Assembly (NCBI RefSeq): GCF_000230895.2
Contig: NC_016604.1
Location: 4,774,001 to 4,838,000, forward strand
Source: Mycolicibacterium rhodesiae NBB3
GTDB taxonomy: Bacteria; Actinomycetota; Actinomycetes; Mycobacteriales; Mycobacteriaceae
Direction: 5' to 3'
Length of the DNA: 64,000 nt
Shown: one piece after another, positions 52,496-60,971 of the stretch
Numbering within the stretch: position 1 is the stretch's first letter
Layout: every line of letters starts with the position of its first letter
Program-made: the position numbers and the translations under genes
Notes under the pieces: model-generated
Told to the model about the DNA's origin: nothing
The model's database searches: none
The model's input: only the letters and a program-made list of their open reading frames with translations

Positions 52496-53821
52496 GTGAA
52501 CCACCCGCAATCAACCGACTGGCGCCGATACCCGTTCGCGCTGGTGCCGGGGGACCGTCAGCTCGACTTTCCGGCTGCCGAGGCCAACCACCCGGACTGC
52601 GAGTCAGACACCTGGTTTCTGGCGGGCGAGCTGACCGGAGAAAGCGGGCGCGGATACGCATTCCTGTCGATCTTCAACAAGAACCGGCCGGGGCTGGGCG
52701 ACATCGTCGCCGACTTCTACACGTTCGCGCTGTTCGACCTCGATGCGGGCACTTACGGGACGTACACCGACTACGACATGCCGCCGGCGAACATGCAACC
52801 CGGAGCCGTCATGAAGATGTCGGTCTCCGACGAATGTCTCGACATCGCTTTCGACAGCGGTGCAGACAGGGCGGTCTGGCGTACCTGTCGCGACGACAAC
52901 GGCGACCTGGTGCCCTACACCTACGACGTCACCTTCGTCGGCACCGACGCCGCGGGTGAGGCGATGCGGGTCGATCTGCACGTCACACCGACACGGGCAC
53001 CGGTGCCGCTGGGCGCCGCGGATTTCGGCGGCAAGATCGAGTGCTTCGGCCAGGCGGACACGTACTCCTATCTGCAGACCGGCCTGACGATGACGGGAAC
53101 GCTCAGGTGGGGTTCGTCCGCCGAATCCGTCACCGGTAATGCGGGTCACGTCGACCGGCAGTGGTTCCCGCTCATCGCCAACAGCGGTGGGGCGGACGGT
53201 GACGTGCGGTGGCGCGCGCATGAATGGCGCACGATCAACCTCGACAACGGCGTCGACTTGAGCATCTGGCGGCAGTTCGACCGCACCGATCGTAATGCAC
53301 TGCAACCGTTCTCGGGTGCGACGACCAGCTCGCCGATACCGGGTGTCGACCCGGAGTACGCCGACGACATCGAGGTGGCCATCGACAGTTACGTGCGGTG
53401 GCCCGAAGCAGTCCGAACGCTGTACCGACCGCCGGCGAAGGCGCGCTACCTGCCCGACCGGCACCGGCTGACGTCGCGCAAGCTCGACCTCGACCTCACG
53501 GGCGAGCCCCTGGTGCCCGCGCCCGGCCACGGGCTACCACTGGAGTACATGGAAGGCCCGTTTCACTACCGCGGCACGCTGCGAGGCGAACCGGTGAACG
53601 GATTCGCTTTCTACGAACGCTCTTTGGCGTTGTACCGCGACTGGGAATTGGTCGACGTGCTCGCCAGCGTCGTGGGCGACGCGCGCGTGGCGACACTGCG
53701 GGAACTGGTCGAGGGTGGGCGCCGCGAGGAAGCGGTGGCGCACCTGCGCGACGAGATCCTCCCGTCGGGTGCCGGGATCGATCAGATCGTCGATGATCTC
53801 ATTGTCGCGCTGTCGGTTTGA
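52496..53821 (+). CDS. CrtC/AttH lipocalin-like protein (hydratase/hydrolase fold)
   Basis: 441 residues from GTG 52496; a GTG at 52478 is in frame but touches the promoter element. ESDTWFLAGELTGESGRGYAF near the N-terminus and GNAGHVDRQWFPL in the middle match the pattern of the double-lipocalin CrtC (hydroxyneurosporene synthase)/AttH family, in which CrtC adds water to terpenoid double bonds. No signal peptide. In this catabolic context it could hydrate or bind a terpenoid-like intermediate. Overlaps the convergent Rieske gene by 23 bp. Confidence 0.72.
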   Translation: MNHPQSTDWRRYPFALVPGDRQLDFPAAEANHPDCESDTWFLAGELTGESGRGYAFLSIFNKNRPGLGDIVADFYTFALFDLDAGTYGTYTDYDMPPANMQPGAVMKMSVSDECLDIAFDSGADRAVWRTCRDDNGDLVPYTYDVTFVGTDAAGEAMRVDLHVTPTRAPVPLGAADFGGKIECFGQADTYSYLQTGLTMTGTLRWGSSAESVTGNAGHVDRQWFPLIANSGGADGDVRWRAHEWRTINLDNGVDLSIWRQFDRTDRNALQPFSGATTSSPIPGVDPEYADDIEVAIDSYVRWPEAVRTLYRPPAKARYLPDRHRLTSRKLDLDLTGEPLVPAPGHGLPLEYMEGPFHYRGTLRGEPVNGFAFYERSLALYRDWELVDVLASVVGDARVATLRELVEGGRREEAVAHLRDEILPSGAGIDQIVDDLIVALSV

Positions 53822-54947
53822 CCGCTTCGACCCACGTGCTGTGGCGGTGGTGCAGTCCCGGCTCATTGCGACCGAAGACGAGATGCGGGCGCACGCCCGA
53901 CTCCAGGTTGGCTTGTAGTCCGGCGACCAGGGCGTAGTCCTCGTCGCGAACCGTCGAGTGCGCGTATTCGAAAACGGCTGCCGCGCCTGCAGCCGTGGAC
54001 TCCTCGGAGACATCCAGGGGCGTCGAGTTCTGGTGCACGGTGATCGACCGGCCCGGCTCGTCGGCGGGGTAGACACGGAACAGTTCGCCGTTGGCGACCG
54101 TGCACGACAGCACGATGTTCGGGAACAGCGCGTAGATGACGACCATGGCCTGCAGCGGCTCCCACTCTTCTTCCGGGACGTCCTCGAGGTCCAGAATTCC
54201 GTTGAGGGGGAACACAAGTCGGTGATGTGGGCCAAAGGAGTCGAACACCGTGCAGTTGCTGCGTGCGATCGTCGCGAACGTCGTCTTGTGCACCGTCGCG
54301 AAGTGATAGTTCTCCGCGAACGTATCGATGGCCAGCTTCCAGTTGATGGGGCAGTCCAGCACCTTCTCACCAAGCGGCGACCATCGGCCGATGCCCCAGG
54401 AATCGAGTTCTGCGGCCAGCGGTCCGAGGAAGGTGGGGATGTCCAGCGTCGCGTTCGGGTCGAGCGAGATCCACAGAAAGCCCGCACATTCGGCCGCCGG
54501 TAGTTCCGTCAACCGTGGCGTGCCCGATGAGGTTTCGGGAAAGCCCTCCTTGCCGGGCACACCGGCGAGAGCGCCGGTGAGGTCATAGCTCCACGAGTGA
54601 TACGGGCACGCGAGCCGACGGGCCGCGCCGCACCCCTCGGTGATTCGTGACTGGCGATGCAGGCAGACGTTGTCGAAGGCGCGCAGGACCCCATCGGCGG
54701 CACGGGTCAGCAGGACGGAGCGGCCCATGACAGTCTTGGTGGCGTACGTGCCGGGCCGTGGCAATTCCGAGACGTAGCCGACCAGCTGAGGGCTTGCCAA
54801 CAGCATCGCGGTGTCCTCGAAGTGGTGGGTGGCAGACGTGTAGGTGTCCGCTGCGACGGTGTATTCCGTCGGCATGAGGTCGGTGGTCTTGTCCCGCGCG
54901 AGCTTCAAGGCGCGGCGCGTGAGATCGATGAGCTGGTCGCGGTCCAT
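53799..54947 (-). CDS. Rieske non-heme iron oxygenase, alpha subunit
   Basis: 382 residues from ATG 54947 (a GTG directly before it is also possible). Rieske ligands C95/H97 (CLHRQS) and C114/H117 (CPYHSWSYD); mononuclear iron site D208, H215 and H220 in DTFAENYHFATVH. It is the third Rieske oxygenase of the locus and closer to the aromatic ring-hydroxylating dioxygenase type than the KshA-like one. No beta subunit or reductase gene is adjacent. It diverges from an SRPBCC-protein gene across a perfect copy of the shared element. Confidence 0.92.
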   Translation of the reverse strand: MDRDQLIDLTRRALKLARDKTTDLMPTEYTVAADTYTSATHHFEDTAMLLASPQLVGYVSELPRPGTYATKTVMGRSVLLTRAADGVLRAFDNVCLHRQSRITEGCGAARRLACPYHSWSYDLTGALAGVPGKEGFPETSSGTPRLTELPAAECAGFLWISLDPNATLDIPTFLGPLAAELDSWGIGRWSPLGEKVLDCPINWKLAIDTFAENYHFATVHKTTFATIARSNCTVFDSFGPHHRLVFPLNGILDLEDVPEEEWEPLQAMVVIYALFPNIVLSCTVANGELFRVYPADEPGRSITVHQNSTPLDVSEESTAAGAAAVFEYAHSTVRDEDYALVAGLQANLESGVRPHLVFGRNEPGLHHRHSTWVEAVKPTARQ

Positions 54948-54983
54948 CACCGGTTCGCGAACTCGTGGTCGGTTACCATCTGC

Positions 54984-55001
54984 CTATTTTTATGATGATA
55001 G
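54984..55001. promoter_or_regulatory. Shared AT-rich element, site f (perfect CTAT-N10-ATAG)
   Basis: CTATTTTTATGATGATAG, 36 nt from the Rieske oxygenase start. The other start (SRPBCC) is 110 nt away. Exact match to the inverted arms. Confidence 0.55.
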
Positions 55002-55111
55002 CGCTCCTATGTCAAAAACTGCTGGTGAGCGCACCTTTCCGCGTATCGTCCGCAGCGGGGCGGGCCGCGGGGGGATGGAGGGTGGCACGTGAATTCGGGC
55101 GGTCGGTGATC

Positions 55112-55555
55112 ATGCGTGCGGAGCAGGTGCTTTCCGAGGACGTTCCCGCGTCGCCGGACGAGGTTCGCGCGTTCTACGTCGATCTCGACAACATCAAGAC
55201 CGTCCATCCGCTGGTGGTCTCGGTGCGCGAAACCGCACGGACCGAACTGGCCGACGGGTACTGCCAGAGCTATCGCGTGCAGGACCGCATTCCCCTCGGT
55301 CCGTTGACTCTGCCGACGAGTTACACGGCGCACCTGAGGGTTGCGTCCGTGGGTCCGGTGATCACCGAGGCGCGTCAGTTTCCCCGCGTGCGCCTCTATG
55401 GCGTGGTGTCGTTCGATGCCGTCGGCGCGGGAACGAGAATCGTCGAACGTCTGACGATCCACGCGCCCCGGCCGCTCCACAAGATGACCACCCGAGAAGC
55501 GGTCAAAGCCCACATCGAGATGCTCGCGGGCATCCGACGCCACTTCGGCGGTTAG
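55112..55555 (+). CDS. SRPBCC-fold (START/polyketide cyclase-like) protein
   Basis: 147 residues from ATG 55112; upstream in-frame codons run into the promoter region. The pattern of an early beta strand, VRAFYVDLDNIKTVHPLVVSV and a long C-terminal helix (KAHIEMLAGIRRHF) fits the SRPBCC hydrophobic-ligand-binding fold. A role in binding a hydrophobic pathway compound is plausible. Overlaps the convergent gene by 4 bp. Confidence 0.78.
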   Translation: MRAEQVLSEDVPASPDEVRAFYVDLDNIKTVHPLVVSVRETARTELADGYCQSYRVQDRIPLGPLTLPTSYTAHLRVASVGPVITEARQFPRVRLYGVVSFDAVGAGTRIVERLTIHAPRPLHKMTTREAVKAHIEMLAGIRRHFGG

Positions 55556-55950
55556 GCCTCCTCGGCCGGTGGCTCCGACGCATCGAGCACACTGACCGCG
55601 ATGCCGTAAGGCAGAAAGCGCACTTTGCGGGTGGGGTCGGTGTTGTTCTTGTTGGCGCGCAGTGCGTCCAGTTCGGATGGGTACACCTGCTCGATGTGGG
55701 CGCCGCCATCGGTGTCGACGGTGTAGATCGCCCAGACGCCGTCACCGGTCTCGCCGGTGGTCTCGGGTTCGCGTTTCGGCCGCGAATGCCGGGTGAACTC
55801 GTCGACCAGATTGACCCAACCTGCGCGTTCACCGGAGGTGCTGAGGAACCTGCCGACGCCGTCCAAGGCATCGCGCAGCCCTTCCCCGGCCTCGCGGACG
55901 ACGCGGTCGAACTCCTCGGGGTCGAACCCGAACGGCCCGTTGCTGCTCAT
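55552..55950 (-). CDS. Conserved hypothetical protein
   Basis: 132 residues, acidic, with an N-terminal NGPFGFDPEEFDRVVREAGEGLRDAL helix and a compact C-terminal region (VWAIYTVDTDGGAHIEQVYPSELDAL...VRFLPYGIAVSVLD). I do not recognise a characterised family. Cytoplasmic, with no signal peptide or membrane segment. It marks the end of the catabolic block. Confidence 0.75.
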   Translation of the reverse strand: MSSNGPFGFDPEEFDRVVREAGEGLRDALDGVGRFLSTSGERAGWVNLVDEFTRHSRPKREPETTGETGDGVWAIYTVDTDGGAHIEQVYPSELDALRANKNNTDPTRKVRFLPYGIAVSVLDASEPPAEEA

Positions 55951-56040
55951 AGCGGTTCCTCCTCGCGCCTGGCGTAATCCCAGTGTGCCTGCTGGTGGCG
56001 AAGTAGTCGACTGAGGCGTTGCGGGATGGTAGGCACCTTT

Positions 56041-56838
56041 ATGACCTTCACACGCTCGGATGTGCTGGCGACCGCCGAGCGGTCACCGGCGGCGGCAGGC
56101 GCGCACGACCGCGGGGGGTGGGTCGGCCTGTTCGCCGCCGACGGTCGGGTAGAGGATCCGGTCGGCTCAGCGCCCCACCAGGGACACGGCGCGATCGGAC
56201 TGTTCTACGACACGTTCATCGGCCCCCGCGACATCACCTACCGGCCCGACGCCGACGTGGTCACGGGCTCGACCGTCGTCCGTGACGGCGAACTCGACAT
56301 TGTGATGGGAGCGGTCGACCTGCGGGTGCCCGTGTACATCCGCTACGACGTACGCGACGCCGACGGCGAGTTGAAAATTGCTGCGCTGTCAGCCTTTTGG
56401 GAACTTCCCGCGATGGTCGGTCAATTCCTCAAGGGCGGGTTCGCGGGTGTACCCGCCGGGCTGGCCCTGTCGAAGAGCCTGCTCGTCAATCAGGGTGCCG
56501 TCGGCGTGCTCGGTTATCTGGGCGGGCTGCGGGGGACGGGGGCGCGGGGAAAGCGACGGATCGGACAGTTCCTCGACGACGCCCGGGCCGGCGACGAGGT
56601 TGCGGTTCGCCGCTGGCTCTCCAAGGGCGCGCGCCTGACGATCGGTGACGACCTGCCGTTGAGCACCACGGAACTGCTGTCACGCGTCGCGGGAACCCGG
56701 TCCCGCAAGTTCATCGCGTCGGGGTACAGCGTCGCCGTGGGGTTGGACCGCGACGGCAAGCGCGACGTGTTGATCGCCGACGTGGCGGCCAAATCGATCG
56801 CCATCGACAGAATTCGCTACTTCACCGACGACGCGTAA
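56041..56838 (+). CDS. SnoaL/ketosteroid isomerase-like protein
   Basis: 265 residues from ATG 56041 (an ATG five codons earlier is possible). The N-terminal half (AAGAHDRGGWVGLFAADGRVEDPVGSAPHQGHGAIGLFYDTFIGP) is a clear SnoaL/NTF2-like domain as in steroid delta-isomerases. The C-terminal 130 residues form a less familiar domain. Mycobacterial proteins of this type are of unknown function; isomerase or sterol-binding roles are guesses. Confidence 0.75.
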   Translation: MTFTRSDVLATAERSPAAAGAHDRGGWVGLFAADGRVEDPVGSAPHQGHGAIGLFYDTFIGPRDITYRPDADVVTGSTVVRDGELDIVMGAVDLRVPVYIRYDVRDADGELKIAALSAFWELPAMVGQFLKGGFAGVPAGLALSKSLLVNQGAVGVLGYLGGLRGTGARGKRRIGQFLDDARAGDEVAVRRWLSKGARLTIGDDLPLSTTELLSRVAGTRSRKFIASGYSVAVGLDRDGKRDVLIADVAAKSIAIDRIRYFTDDA

Positions 56839-56874
56839 CCGTTTGCGCACGTCGAGGCCGGGTAACAGGTGGGC

Positions 56875-57054
56875 ATGGACTCCCGTGACGACAGCAAGTC
56901 CGAATCCGACGTCGACGATGACGACCATGTTGCCGCGTCGCGCGCGGGCAAAGATGGCGACGACGACGGCAGCTACGTCGGTCAGACTGCGTCCGACGAC
57001 GCGATCGATGTAGGCGAATCAGGCGCGGAAGCCCGCAGCGAAGAAGCCCGCTAG
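56875..57054 (+). CDS. Small acidic hypothetical protein
   Basis: 59 residues from ATG 56875 (a GTG at 56869 is also in frame). Almost entirely Asp, Ser, Glu, Gly and Ala, with DDDD and DDD runs; predicted disordered. It resembles short acidic proteins annotated in many mycobacteria but I cannot give a function. Confidence 0.5.
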   Translation: MDSRDDSKSESDVDDDDHVAASRAGKDGDDDGSYVGQTASDDAIDVGESGAEARSEEAR

Positions 57055-57115
57055 CAGCGGTGTTGTCTCGATTCGGTCGCGATGGTCACGGTTCGACGGC
57101 TAGACGTGAGACGGT

Positions 57116-57685
57116 ATGAGCACCATGGCCGTCGACAACGAAATGACCTACGAGCAATTCGGTCGCCAGTTCTTCGAGATCGCCGTCACCGAAGACCGTG
57201 TCGGCGGGGCGATCGCCGCCATCGCCGGTGACGAGTTCGCGATGGGCCCGATGGCGCAGGGTCCCGGCAACCTCGCCAAAGTGACGGCGAAGGTCCGGGT
57301 ACTACATCCCCGCCTGACCCGCGAGGTCGGTGAGCTGATCACCTTCGACATCCGGATCCCGCTGGAGATCGACCTGGTGGTCGATCTGCGGATCGACAAG
57401 CCGAAGTTCATGGTGTTCGGCGAGATCAAGCTACGAGCGACCGCGCGGGCGGCGGGGCCGCTCCTGCTGATCCTCGACGTGGAGAAGCCGCGACCGTCCG
57501 ACATCTCCATCCACGTCACGTCGAAGTCGCTGCGCGCCGAACTGGTGCGGATACTCGGCAACATCGACGCCGAGATCAAGCGTTTCGTCGCGGCGCACGT
57601 CGCCGGCGAGATCGACAGCCCGGCCTCAAAGGAGGCGAAGATCATCGACGTCGCGGAGAGTATCGACGGGGTCTGGTCCGGCTAG
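57116..57685 (+). CDS. Conserved mycobacterial hypothetical protein
   Basis: 189 residues. Soluble alpha/beta protein with repeated hydrophobic strands (FDIRIPLEIDLVVDLRI, FMVFGEIKLRATARAAGPLLLIL) suggesting a lipid- or ligand-binding beta structure similar to SRPBCC or LmeA-like sheets; no catalytic motif. No signal peptide. Its stop overlaps the convergent SGNH hydrolase stop by 4 bp. Confidence 0.75.
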   Translation: MSTMAVDNEMTYEQFGRQFFEIAVTEDRVGGAIAAIAGDEFAMGPMAQGPGNLAKVTAKVRVLHPRLTREVGELITFDIRIPLEIDLVVDLRIDKPKFMVFGEIKLRATARAAGPLLLILDVEKPRPSDISIHVTSKSLRAELVRILGNIDAEIKRFVAAHVAGEIDSPASKEAKIIDVAESIDGVWSG

Positions 57686-58452
57686 GCCGCCACACCCTCC
57701 AGCTGCGGGCGCTTCGGACCGCGACCGTCACCGGTGGACTTGCCGCGGACGTGGTACCAGAGCCACGGCATGAGCATGTTCTGCGTCCACAACACCTGCG
57801 ACACCGCCTGCGACCGCAGCGACGGACGCCGCGAGGGGCCGTCGACAAGCGCCCAGTCGTGGTTGCTGCCCGGCAGGCCCAGCGCCTCGGCGGCCGCCGC
57901 GGCGAACCGCTGATGGCCCTTGGCCGAGCCGTGCACCCGGTCGGCACTCCACGTGTCGGGCTGTGTCATCGACGGTGCGTTGTAGAGGTCGACCAGCCTA
58001 AACCCATGGCGCACTGTCGCTTTGCGGATGTCGTCGTTGATCTGCTCGACGCGCGAGGCGATCACCCGTCCGATCGGCAGGATCTTCGCGATGTCGGGAA
58101 AAGTGGTCGTCAGGACCGTCGCGCCGGACGCTGCCAGATGCCGGTATAGGTCGTCCAGTTCGCTGAGAGCGTGACCGAAATACGGGCCGGGACGTGTCAC
58201 GTCGTTCATGCCGATGCATACGGAGATCAGATCGGGTTGCAACGCCAACGCGGCGGGCAGCTGCTCGTCGAGCAGGTCTTTGATCCGCCTGCCACGCACA
58301 GCGAGATTGGCGTACGTCACGCCGGGGTGGTGAGTGTCGAGCATGGTGGCGAGACGATCGGCGAAGCCGACGAGACCAACGGAGTCGTCGCCGTCCCACA
58401 GCCCTTCGGTTTGGCTATCGCCGATTGCGACATAGCGTGAGTACGCGGGCAC
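57682..58452 (-). CDS. SGNH/GDSL-family hydrolase
   Basis: 256 residues from GTG 58452. Block I GDSQTEG (nucleophile Ser13), block III CIGMND (Asn) and block V DRVHGSAKGH (Asp and His) give a complete SGNH catalytic set. Cytoplasmic, with no signal peptide; an extra C-terminal tail of about 50 residues (SRRPSLRSQAV...WLWYHVRGK) is present. It hydrolyses an ester or similar bond; the natural substrate is unknown. Confidence 0.92.
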   Translation of the reverse strand: MPAYSRYVAIGDSQTEGLWDGDDSVGLVGFADRLATMLDTHHPGVTYANLAVRGRRIKDLLDEQLPAALALQPDLISVCIGMNDVTRPGPYFGHALSELDDLYRHLAASGATVLTTTFPDIAKILPIGRVIASRVEQINDDIRKATVRHGFRLVDLYNAPSMTQPDTWSADRVHGSAKGHQRFAAAAAEALGLPGSNHDWALVDGPSRRPSLRSQAVSQVLWTQNMLMPWLWYHVRGKSTGDGRGPKRPQLEGVAA

Positions 58453-58461
58453 ACCGGCACT

Positions 58462-59409
58462 CTAGCGGCGAAGCGCCGCCTCTACTTCCGACGCTCCGGC
58501 GTTCGCCGCCTGTTCACGGTGGCGTTGCGTCACCGTGGCTCCGCCCGTGCGCAGCAGGTCGACCACGTCGGCGACCGCAGCGGCCCGGTACCCATTGAAC
58601 GTCGAGCCGACGGCCCACCACGCCAGCAACGAGTCCAGGCCGCGATCAGGATCTGCGCCGAGTTCGACCATCGCGGCAACCGTTGCAGGAAGCACCATCC
58701 TCGCGGCGAGCTCGATTGGCTGAGTTCCGCCGGGCAGGGCAGCGTCGATGGCAGCGCCCGCCCGCACCAGTGCCCGCACCATCTCGGGGTTGACGTTGTC
58801 GGCGGAGCCGTCGAGTACATGCATCGCCGTCGCGCCGTCGGAATCGACGAGGTCGGGATCGACCCCATGTGCCAGTGCGTGGTTGAGTGCCACCGTGCGT
58901 CCCCGCCGCACGATCTCGTGCAGGATCGTCGTGAATTTCTCACCGCGAGCGGATAATTCGATGCGGCGTCCCGCGTCGGCGTCCTCGTCGATCAGGGCGA
59001 CGGTGGTCCCGGCGGCCAGTGAGCACACCGCGTACCACAGAGGTGTGGCACCGCATGCGTCGACGGGGTCGGGATCGGCGCCCATCGCCAGCAGTTCGAT
59101 GACCGTGGTGTCGCCGCGATGAGCGCGCTCGAAGAGATCCAGCACGCTTGGCGCCAGTGGTTCGGTCCACGCCGGACGGTCGACCCCTAGCGCGTCGAGC
59201 ACCTGCAATGCGCCTGCGCGTCTGATCCCGAGGTCGAACCACGGCCACGGTCCTGGACCTTTGGCGACGAAATCGGGGGCCGTGATGCGGGATTCCTCGG
59301 TGATCGTTCTGCCGTAATCCTCGTGGGACGACCTGAAGATCAGATCGTCACCGTCGCGCGAGACGGTCACCTCGACGGGACCCTCTGGGTAACGCGCGAT
59401 TTCGGTCAC
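58462..59409 (-). CDS. Ankyrin-repeat protein
   Basis: 315 residues from GTG 59409 (start inferred; upstream in-frame codons run into the insertion sequence). Ankyrin-like repeats from about residue 85 on, e.g. GDTTVIELLAMGADPDPVDACGATPLWYA, VALNHALAHGVDPDLVDSDGATAMHVL and VRALVRAGAAIDAALPGGTQPIELA. A protein-interaction role is likely; partner unknown. The IS30 element lies 70 bp upstream of the start and probably displaces its native promoter. Confidence 0.82.
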   Translation of the reverse strand: MTEIARYPEGPVEVTVSRDGDDLIFRSSHEDYGRTITEESRITAPDFVAKGPGPWPWFDLGIRRAGALQVLDALGVDRPAWTEPLAPSVLDLFERAHRGDTTVIELLAMGADPDPVDACGATPLWYAVCSLAAGTTVALIDEDADAGRRIELSARGEKFTTILHEIVRRGRTVALNHALAHGVDPDLVDSDGATAMHVLDGSADNVNPEMVRALVRAGAAIDAALPGGTQPIELAARMVLPATVAAMVELGADPDRGLDSLLAWWAVGSTFNGYRAAAVADVVDLLRTGGATVTQRHREQAANAGASEVEAALRR

Positions 59410-59476
59410 AACAAAGGCATTGTTGCAAACGGCACGCTGTGACTCTTCACAATGTGCAGCTGAGAGCGCCGTGACG

Positions 59477-59479
59477 GAT
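59477..59479. repeat. IS target duplication, left copy (GAT)
   Basis: 3-bp GAT directly before the left inverted repeat; the same GAT follows the right inverted repeat. Confidence 0.75.
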
Positions 59480-59505
59480 GGCGGATTCAAGTGATGGCCG
59501 CAACA
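59480..59505 (+). repeat. IS30 left terminal inverted repeat
   Basis: 26 bp starting GGCGGATTCAAGTGATGG. It differs from the right repeat at two positions. Confidence 0.9.
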
Positions 59506-59515
59506 CCTGACCTTT

Positions 59516-60964
59516 GTGAGGTGTTGCGTGTGCGCGGAGTTGAAGCGCCGTTCTGGTCGGCCGCTGGGTGGGAGGTTGCCGCTGTCGGTTCGGGAAGCGT
59601 TCTGGCGGGCGGTGCGGTCGGGGGCGACTCCTTCGGTGGCGGCCAGGTCGGTGGGGATCAGCGGCGTGACTGGGTTGAGGTGGTGTCGTGAAGCCGGGTA
59701 TGTGTCGCGCCATGTGCGGTCGGCTTCACCCGAGGTGCACCAGCTGTTCTGGCAGCAGTTGCGTCGAGGCGCGTCGGTGGCCGATGCCGCCGCGGCGGCT
59801 GGTGTGTCGGAGGCGTCGGGATTCCGGTGGGTGCGAAAGGCTGGCGGCATGGCCAACCTCGCGAAATACCGTGATGCCTGCCCTATTTTGCTGAATGGTG
59901 TTGCTGATGTGACGGTGCTGCGCAGCCCGGAGTCCGATGCCGAGCCGCCGCCGGGTGCGGCGTTGTCGTTCACCGAACGCTGCCGTATCGAAGCGTTGCT
60001 CACCGAGGGGCAGATCCCGGCGCAGATTGCCCGGCTGCTGGGCCGGCATCGGTCGACGATCACCCGGGAGATCGCACGCGGTATGACTAGCGGCGACAGC
60101 TACCGCGCGATCCGCGGTCAGTGCGAGTACGAGACGAGGATGGCGCGACCGAAGGTGCGTCGACTCCAAGCCAACCCTGCCCTGCTGGCCGAGGTTCTGT
60201 CAGGCTTGAAGAAGCGCTACAGCCCGCGACAGATCGCGGGCCGGCTGCGCCTGGACTTCCCCGATGATCCGGAGATGTGGGTGTCACACGAGACGATCTA
60301 TCAGGCCATTTACGTCCAGCCGCGGGGCGAGCTAGCCCGGCTGATGAAGGCGGCGCTGCGCACTGGGCGGATCAAACGCAAACCCCAGGGCCGTCAGGCT
60401 CAGCAGGGGCGCGGCAAGCTCAAGGACATGATTTCGATCAGCGATCGACCCAAGGAAGCCGACGATCGCGCAATCCCCGGGCATTGGGAAGGTGACCTCA
60501 TCCTCGGCGCCAACAACGCCTCGGCGATCGGAACGCTGGTGGAGCGCACCACCGGCTTTGTGCTGTTGCTGCACCTGCCCGGTGATCACACCGCCGAGAC
60601 AGTGGCCGCGGCGATGATCGCCAAGATGCCCGAGCTTCCCGAGATCCTGTGGCGGTCGCTGACATGGGACCAGGGCCGCGAGATGGCACTGCACACCAAG
60701 ATCACCGAGGCGACCGGGCTGCCGATCTACTTCTGCGACCCGCACAGCCCGTGGCAGCGCGGCAGCAACGAGAACACCAACGGTCTTGTGCGACAGTATT
60801 TTCCAAAAGGAACCGACCTGTCCTTCCACGGCCCCGGCATCCTGGACAACGTGGCCGCCGAACTCAACGGCCGACCCCGCGAACGCTTCGGCTGGAAGAC
60901 CCCAGCCGAAATGCTCGACAAGCTACTATCCGATCCAAACCAATCTGTTGCGGCCACCGCTTGA
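59516..60964 (+). CDS. IS30-family transposase
   Basis: 482 residues from GTG 59516, filling almost the whole element. Two helix-turn-helix-like segments (ATPSVAARSVGISGVTGLRW and the IS30-type LTEGQIPAQIARLLGRHRSTITREI) precede a DDE integrase core: Asp in HWEGDLILG, Asp in LTWDQGREM, and Glu in PWQRGSNENTNGLVRQYFPKG. No frameshift or stop interrupts it, so the element is likely active or recently active. The N-terminal extension of about 145 residues is longer than in many IS30 transposases. Confidence 0.94.
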   Translation: MRCCVCAELKRRSGRPLGGRLPLSVREAFWRAVRSGATPSVAARSVGISGVTGLRWCREAGYVSRHVRSASPEVHQLFWQQLRRGASVADAAAAAGVSEASGFRWVRKAGGMANLAKYRDACPILLNGVADVTVLRSPESDAEPPPGAALSFTERCRIEALLTEGQIPAQIARLLGRHRSTITREIARGMTSGDSYRAIRGQCEYETRMARPKVRRLQANPALLAEVLSGLKKRYSPRQIAGRLRLDFPDDPEMWVSHETIYQAIYVQPRGELARLMKAALRTGRIKRKPQGRQAQQGRGKLKDMISISDRPKEADDRAIPGHWEGDLILGANNASAIGTLVERTTGFVLLLHLPGDHTAETVAAAMIAKMPELPEILWRSLTWDQGREMALHTKITEATGLPIYFCDPHSPWQRGSNENTNGLVRQYFPKGTDLSFHGPGILDNVAAELNGRPRERFGWKTPAEMLDKLLSDPNQSVAATA

Positions 60965-60971
60965 ATCCGCC
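60946..60971 (-). repeat. IS30 right terminal inverted repeat
   Basis: 26-bp end whose reverse complement starts GGCGGATTCAAGCGGTGG; it overlaps the last codons and stop of the transposase. Confidence 0.9.

Larger units (their letters stand above)
59480..60971 (+). mobile_element. IS30-family insertion sequence, 1492 bp, intact
   Basis: Bounded by 26-bp inverted repeats that match at 24 positions (left GGCGGATTCAAGTGATGGCC..., right end at 60971) and flanked by a GAT duplication. It carries one full-length transposase gene. Both ends lie between genes; the left end is 70 bp upstream of the ankyrin gene and the right end 53 bp from the DUF2993 gene stop. Confidence 0.92.
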
